A stretch of DNA of 6,538 nt from Actinomycetota bacterium. Its GTDB lineage: Bacteria > Actinomycetota > Thermoleophilia > Gaiellales > Gaiellaceae. Every line of letters begins with the position of its first letter. Position 1 is the first letter of the stretch. Positions 5,244 through 6,538 of the stretch are shown piece by piece. Where the stretch lies: contig VGCB01000162.1 in NCBI GenBank assembly GCA_016870235.1, positions 1 to 6,538 on the forward strand, in the 5' to 3' direction. A program made the position numbers and the translations under genes. The notes under the pieces were generated by a model. That model saw only the letters and a program-made list of their open reading frames with translations. It ran no database searches and had not been told where the DNA came from.

Positions 5244-6302
5244 CTAGATCGCCACCACCAGGATCGCCGTGACGACGGCGTTCAGGATCGCGACCGGCAG
5301 CAGCACCTTCCAGCCGAAGCGCATCAGCTGGTCGTAGCGCAGGCGCGGCACCGTCGTGCGGATCCAGATGAAGATGAAGAGGAGCGCACAGAGCTTGATC
5401 AGGAACCAGATCGGGCCGCTGACGCCGCCGAACCACTCCGGCCCGTGCCAGCCGCCGAGGAAGAGGGTGATCGCGAGACCGGACAGCGTGATCAGGTTGA
5501 TGTACTCGGCGAGCGAGAAGAGCCCGAACCGCATGCCGCCGTACTCGGTGTGGTAGCCGGCGACGAGCTCCTGCTCGGCCTCGGGGAGGTCGAACGGTGC
5601 GCGCGCGGTCTCGGCGAGCCCAGCGAGGAAGAAGACGCAGAAGCCGACGAACTGCGGGATGATGTACCAGATGTCGCGACCCTGCGCGGCCACGATCTCG
5701 GGCAGCGAGAGCGACCCGGCCATGAGCACGACGCCCAGGACGGAGAGCGCGAGCGAGACCTCGTACGAGACCAGCTGCGCGCAGGTGCGCATCGAGCCGA
5801 GCAGCGAGAACTTCGAGTCGGACGACCAGCCGCCGACGATGAACCCGTAGACGCCGAGCGAGCCGATCGCGAAGATGAAGACGAGCGCGATCGGCACGTC
5901 GGCCACGTAGCCGGTGACGGTGTGCCCGCCGATCTCCCAGCCTGGGCCCCAGGGGATCACGGAGAACGTCGTCAGCGCCGTGAACGACGCGATCCACGGG
6001 GAGAGGAAGTAGAGGAAGGACACCGCGTCGGTCGGCCGGAAGCTCTCCTTGAAGAGGAGCTTGATCAGGTCGGCGAACGGCTGCAGCACGCCGTAGGGGC
6101 CGGCGCGGTTCGGGCCGTAGCGGAGCTGCATGCGCCCCATCACCTTGCGCTCGGCCAGGGTCAGGTACGAGAACACGAGCATCATCAGGTTGATGATCAC
6201 GAAGGCCTTGATCAGGCTGATCCACCACGCCTCGCCCACGGCGCCGACGAGCGCCGCCGCTGCGTGGAGGTCGAGCACCGCCTGCGCGACGCCCTCGGTC
6301 AC
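5244..6302 (-). CDS. nuoH: NADH-quinone oxidoreductase subunit H
   Basis: 352-residue, eight-helix membrane subunit (ND1 homologue) that forms the quinone-access chamber and the link between the peripheral arm and the proton pumps. Family signatures in order: LAERKVMGRMQLRYGPNRAG (residues 49-68), LQPFADLIKLLFKE (73-86), GGWSSDSKFSLLGSMRTCAQ (157-176), LVSYEV (177-182), the quinone-site loop ETARAPFDLPEAEQELVAGY (231-250) with HTEYGG after it, and WIRTTVPRLRYDQLM (313-327) near the C-terminus. The start is taken as the GTG at 6302-6300, which overlaps the nuoG TGA as GTGA and has GGTGG 10 nt upstream; the next hydrophobic block begins near residue 25. No disruption of the frame is seen. The TAG stop abuts nuoI. 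Confidence 0.98.
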   Translation of the reverse strand: MTEGVAQAVLDLHAAAALVGAVGEAWWISLIKAFVIINLMMLVFSYLTLAERKVMGRMQLRYGPNRAGPYGVLQPFADLIKLLFKESFRPTDAVSFLYFLSPWIASFTALTTFSVIPWGPGWEIGGHTVTGYVADVPIALVFIFAIGSLGVYGFIVGGWSSDSKFSLLGSMRTCAQLVSYEVSLALSVLGVVLMAGSLSLPEIVAAQGRDIWYIIPQFVGFCVFFLAGLAETARAPFDLPEAEQELVAGYHTEYGGMRFGLFSLAEYINLITLSGLAITLFLGGWHGPEWFGGVSGPIWFLIKLCALLFIFIWIRTTVPRLRYDQLMRFGWKVLLPVAILNAVVTAILVVAI

Positions 6303-6538
6303 GGCTGCTTGACCACCTCGACGAGCGGGTGGAGCTCGCCCGCGTGCTCGTCGGCGATGCGCGCGACGCCGTCGACGAGCCGGCGGTTGACGCGCGCGCG
6401 CAGGGTGACGGACGTCCCGTTCGAGCGGACGTCGACGGTGTCGCCCGGCGCGATCCCGCGGCGCTCGGCGTCGGCCGCGGCGAGCTCGACCTCCGCGTCG
6501 GGTCGCTGGAACGCGAGCTCGGGGACGCGCTCGACCTG
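6299..6538 (-). CDS. nuoG: NADH-quinone oxidoreductase subunit G, C-terminal end
   Basis: The last 79 codons and TGA of a gene entering from the right edge. The fragment contains FQRPDAEVELAAADAERRG, IAPGDTVDVRSNG, TLRARVNRRLVDGVARI and ends HPLVEVVKQP. The pattern of a segment rich in small residues followed by GDTV-V-SNG and an R-A-V strand is that of the molybdopterin-dinucleotide-binding-like beta domain at the C-terminus of NuoG and other molybdopterin oxidoreductases. In complex I this domain is a structural remnant in the peripheral NADH-oxidising arm. The iron-sulfur motifs that would prove NuoG are outside the window, so the call combines this domain with its position directly before nuoH and the GTGA stop/start overlap. 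Confidence 0.85.
   Translation of the reverse strand, partial: QVERVPELAFQRPDAEVELAAADAERRGIAPGDTVDVRSNGTSVTLRARVNRRLVDGVARIADEHAGELHPLVEVVKQP

Noticed and set aside
5941..5953. Perfect short palindrome CCTGGG-C-CCCAGG inside nuoH
   Set aside because: It falls on codons for Pro-Trp-Gly-Pro-Gly in a normally conserved region and is explained by coding sequence and high GC.
1..6538. High density of GATC and CGATCG-type motifs across the window
   Set aside because: Largely explained by frequent Ile (ATC) and Asp codons in GC-biased coding DNA; no clustering suggesting an origin or regulatory site.

Overview
The window is one stretch of a proton-pumping NADH:quinone oxidoreductase (respiratory complex I) operon. 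All genes are on the minus strand, so transcription runs from position 6538 down to 1. In transcription order the genes are nuoG (3' end only), nuoH, nuoI, nuoJ, nuoK, nuoL, nuoM and nuoN (5' end only), the canonical G-H-I-J-K-L-M-N order. The DNA is very GC-rich with strongly GC-biased third codon positions. Together with the style of the subunits (NuoG with a molybdopterin-dinucleotide-binding-like C-terminus, NuoL of 650 residues, GTG starts for nuoH and nuoK), this suggests a high-GC actinobacterium, possibly of the Thermoleophilia type. That placement is an inference and no marker in the window settles it.

Layout from right to left: 6538-6299 is the end of nuoG (peripheral arm). 6302-5244 is nuoH (quinone-site membrane subunit). 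5243-4749 is nuoI (two 4Fe-4S clusters feeding electrons to quinone). 4748-4640 is the only real intergenic gap, 109 nt, and it contains an inverted-repeat element. 4639-4085 is nuoJ, 4088-3771 is nuoK and 3774-1822 is nuoL. A 25-nt gap (1821-1797) is bridged by a possible 9-codon mini-ORF. 1796-336 is nuoM and 339-1 is the start of nuoN. Nearly all junctions are coupled: GTGA overlaps at G/H and J/K, ATGA overlaps at K/L and M/N, and TAG directly abutting ATG at H/I. There is no gene-free stretch longer than 300 bases, and I see no promoter, factor-independent terminator, RNA gene or CRISPR array.

Functionally, NuoG belongs to the NADH-oxidising iron-sulfur arm, NuoI and NuoH connect it to the quinone pocket, NuoJ and NuoK carry the coupling signal, and NuoL, NuoM and NuoN are the three antiporter-like proton pumps.

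This is ordinary core metabolism, but three things deserve a second look. (1) NuoL lacks the near-invariant TM5 glutamate (Gly150) and the TM6 arginine (Ala181), although the surrounding motif is intact. (2) A ~85-bp element made of two mutually inverted palindromes sits between nuoI and nuoJ; it supplies the nuoJ ribosome binding site and could fold in two exclusive ways. (3) A tiny ORF that looks like a duplicated nuoM start exactly bridges nuoL and nuoM.
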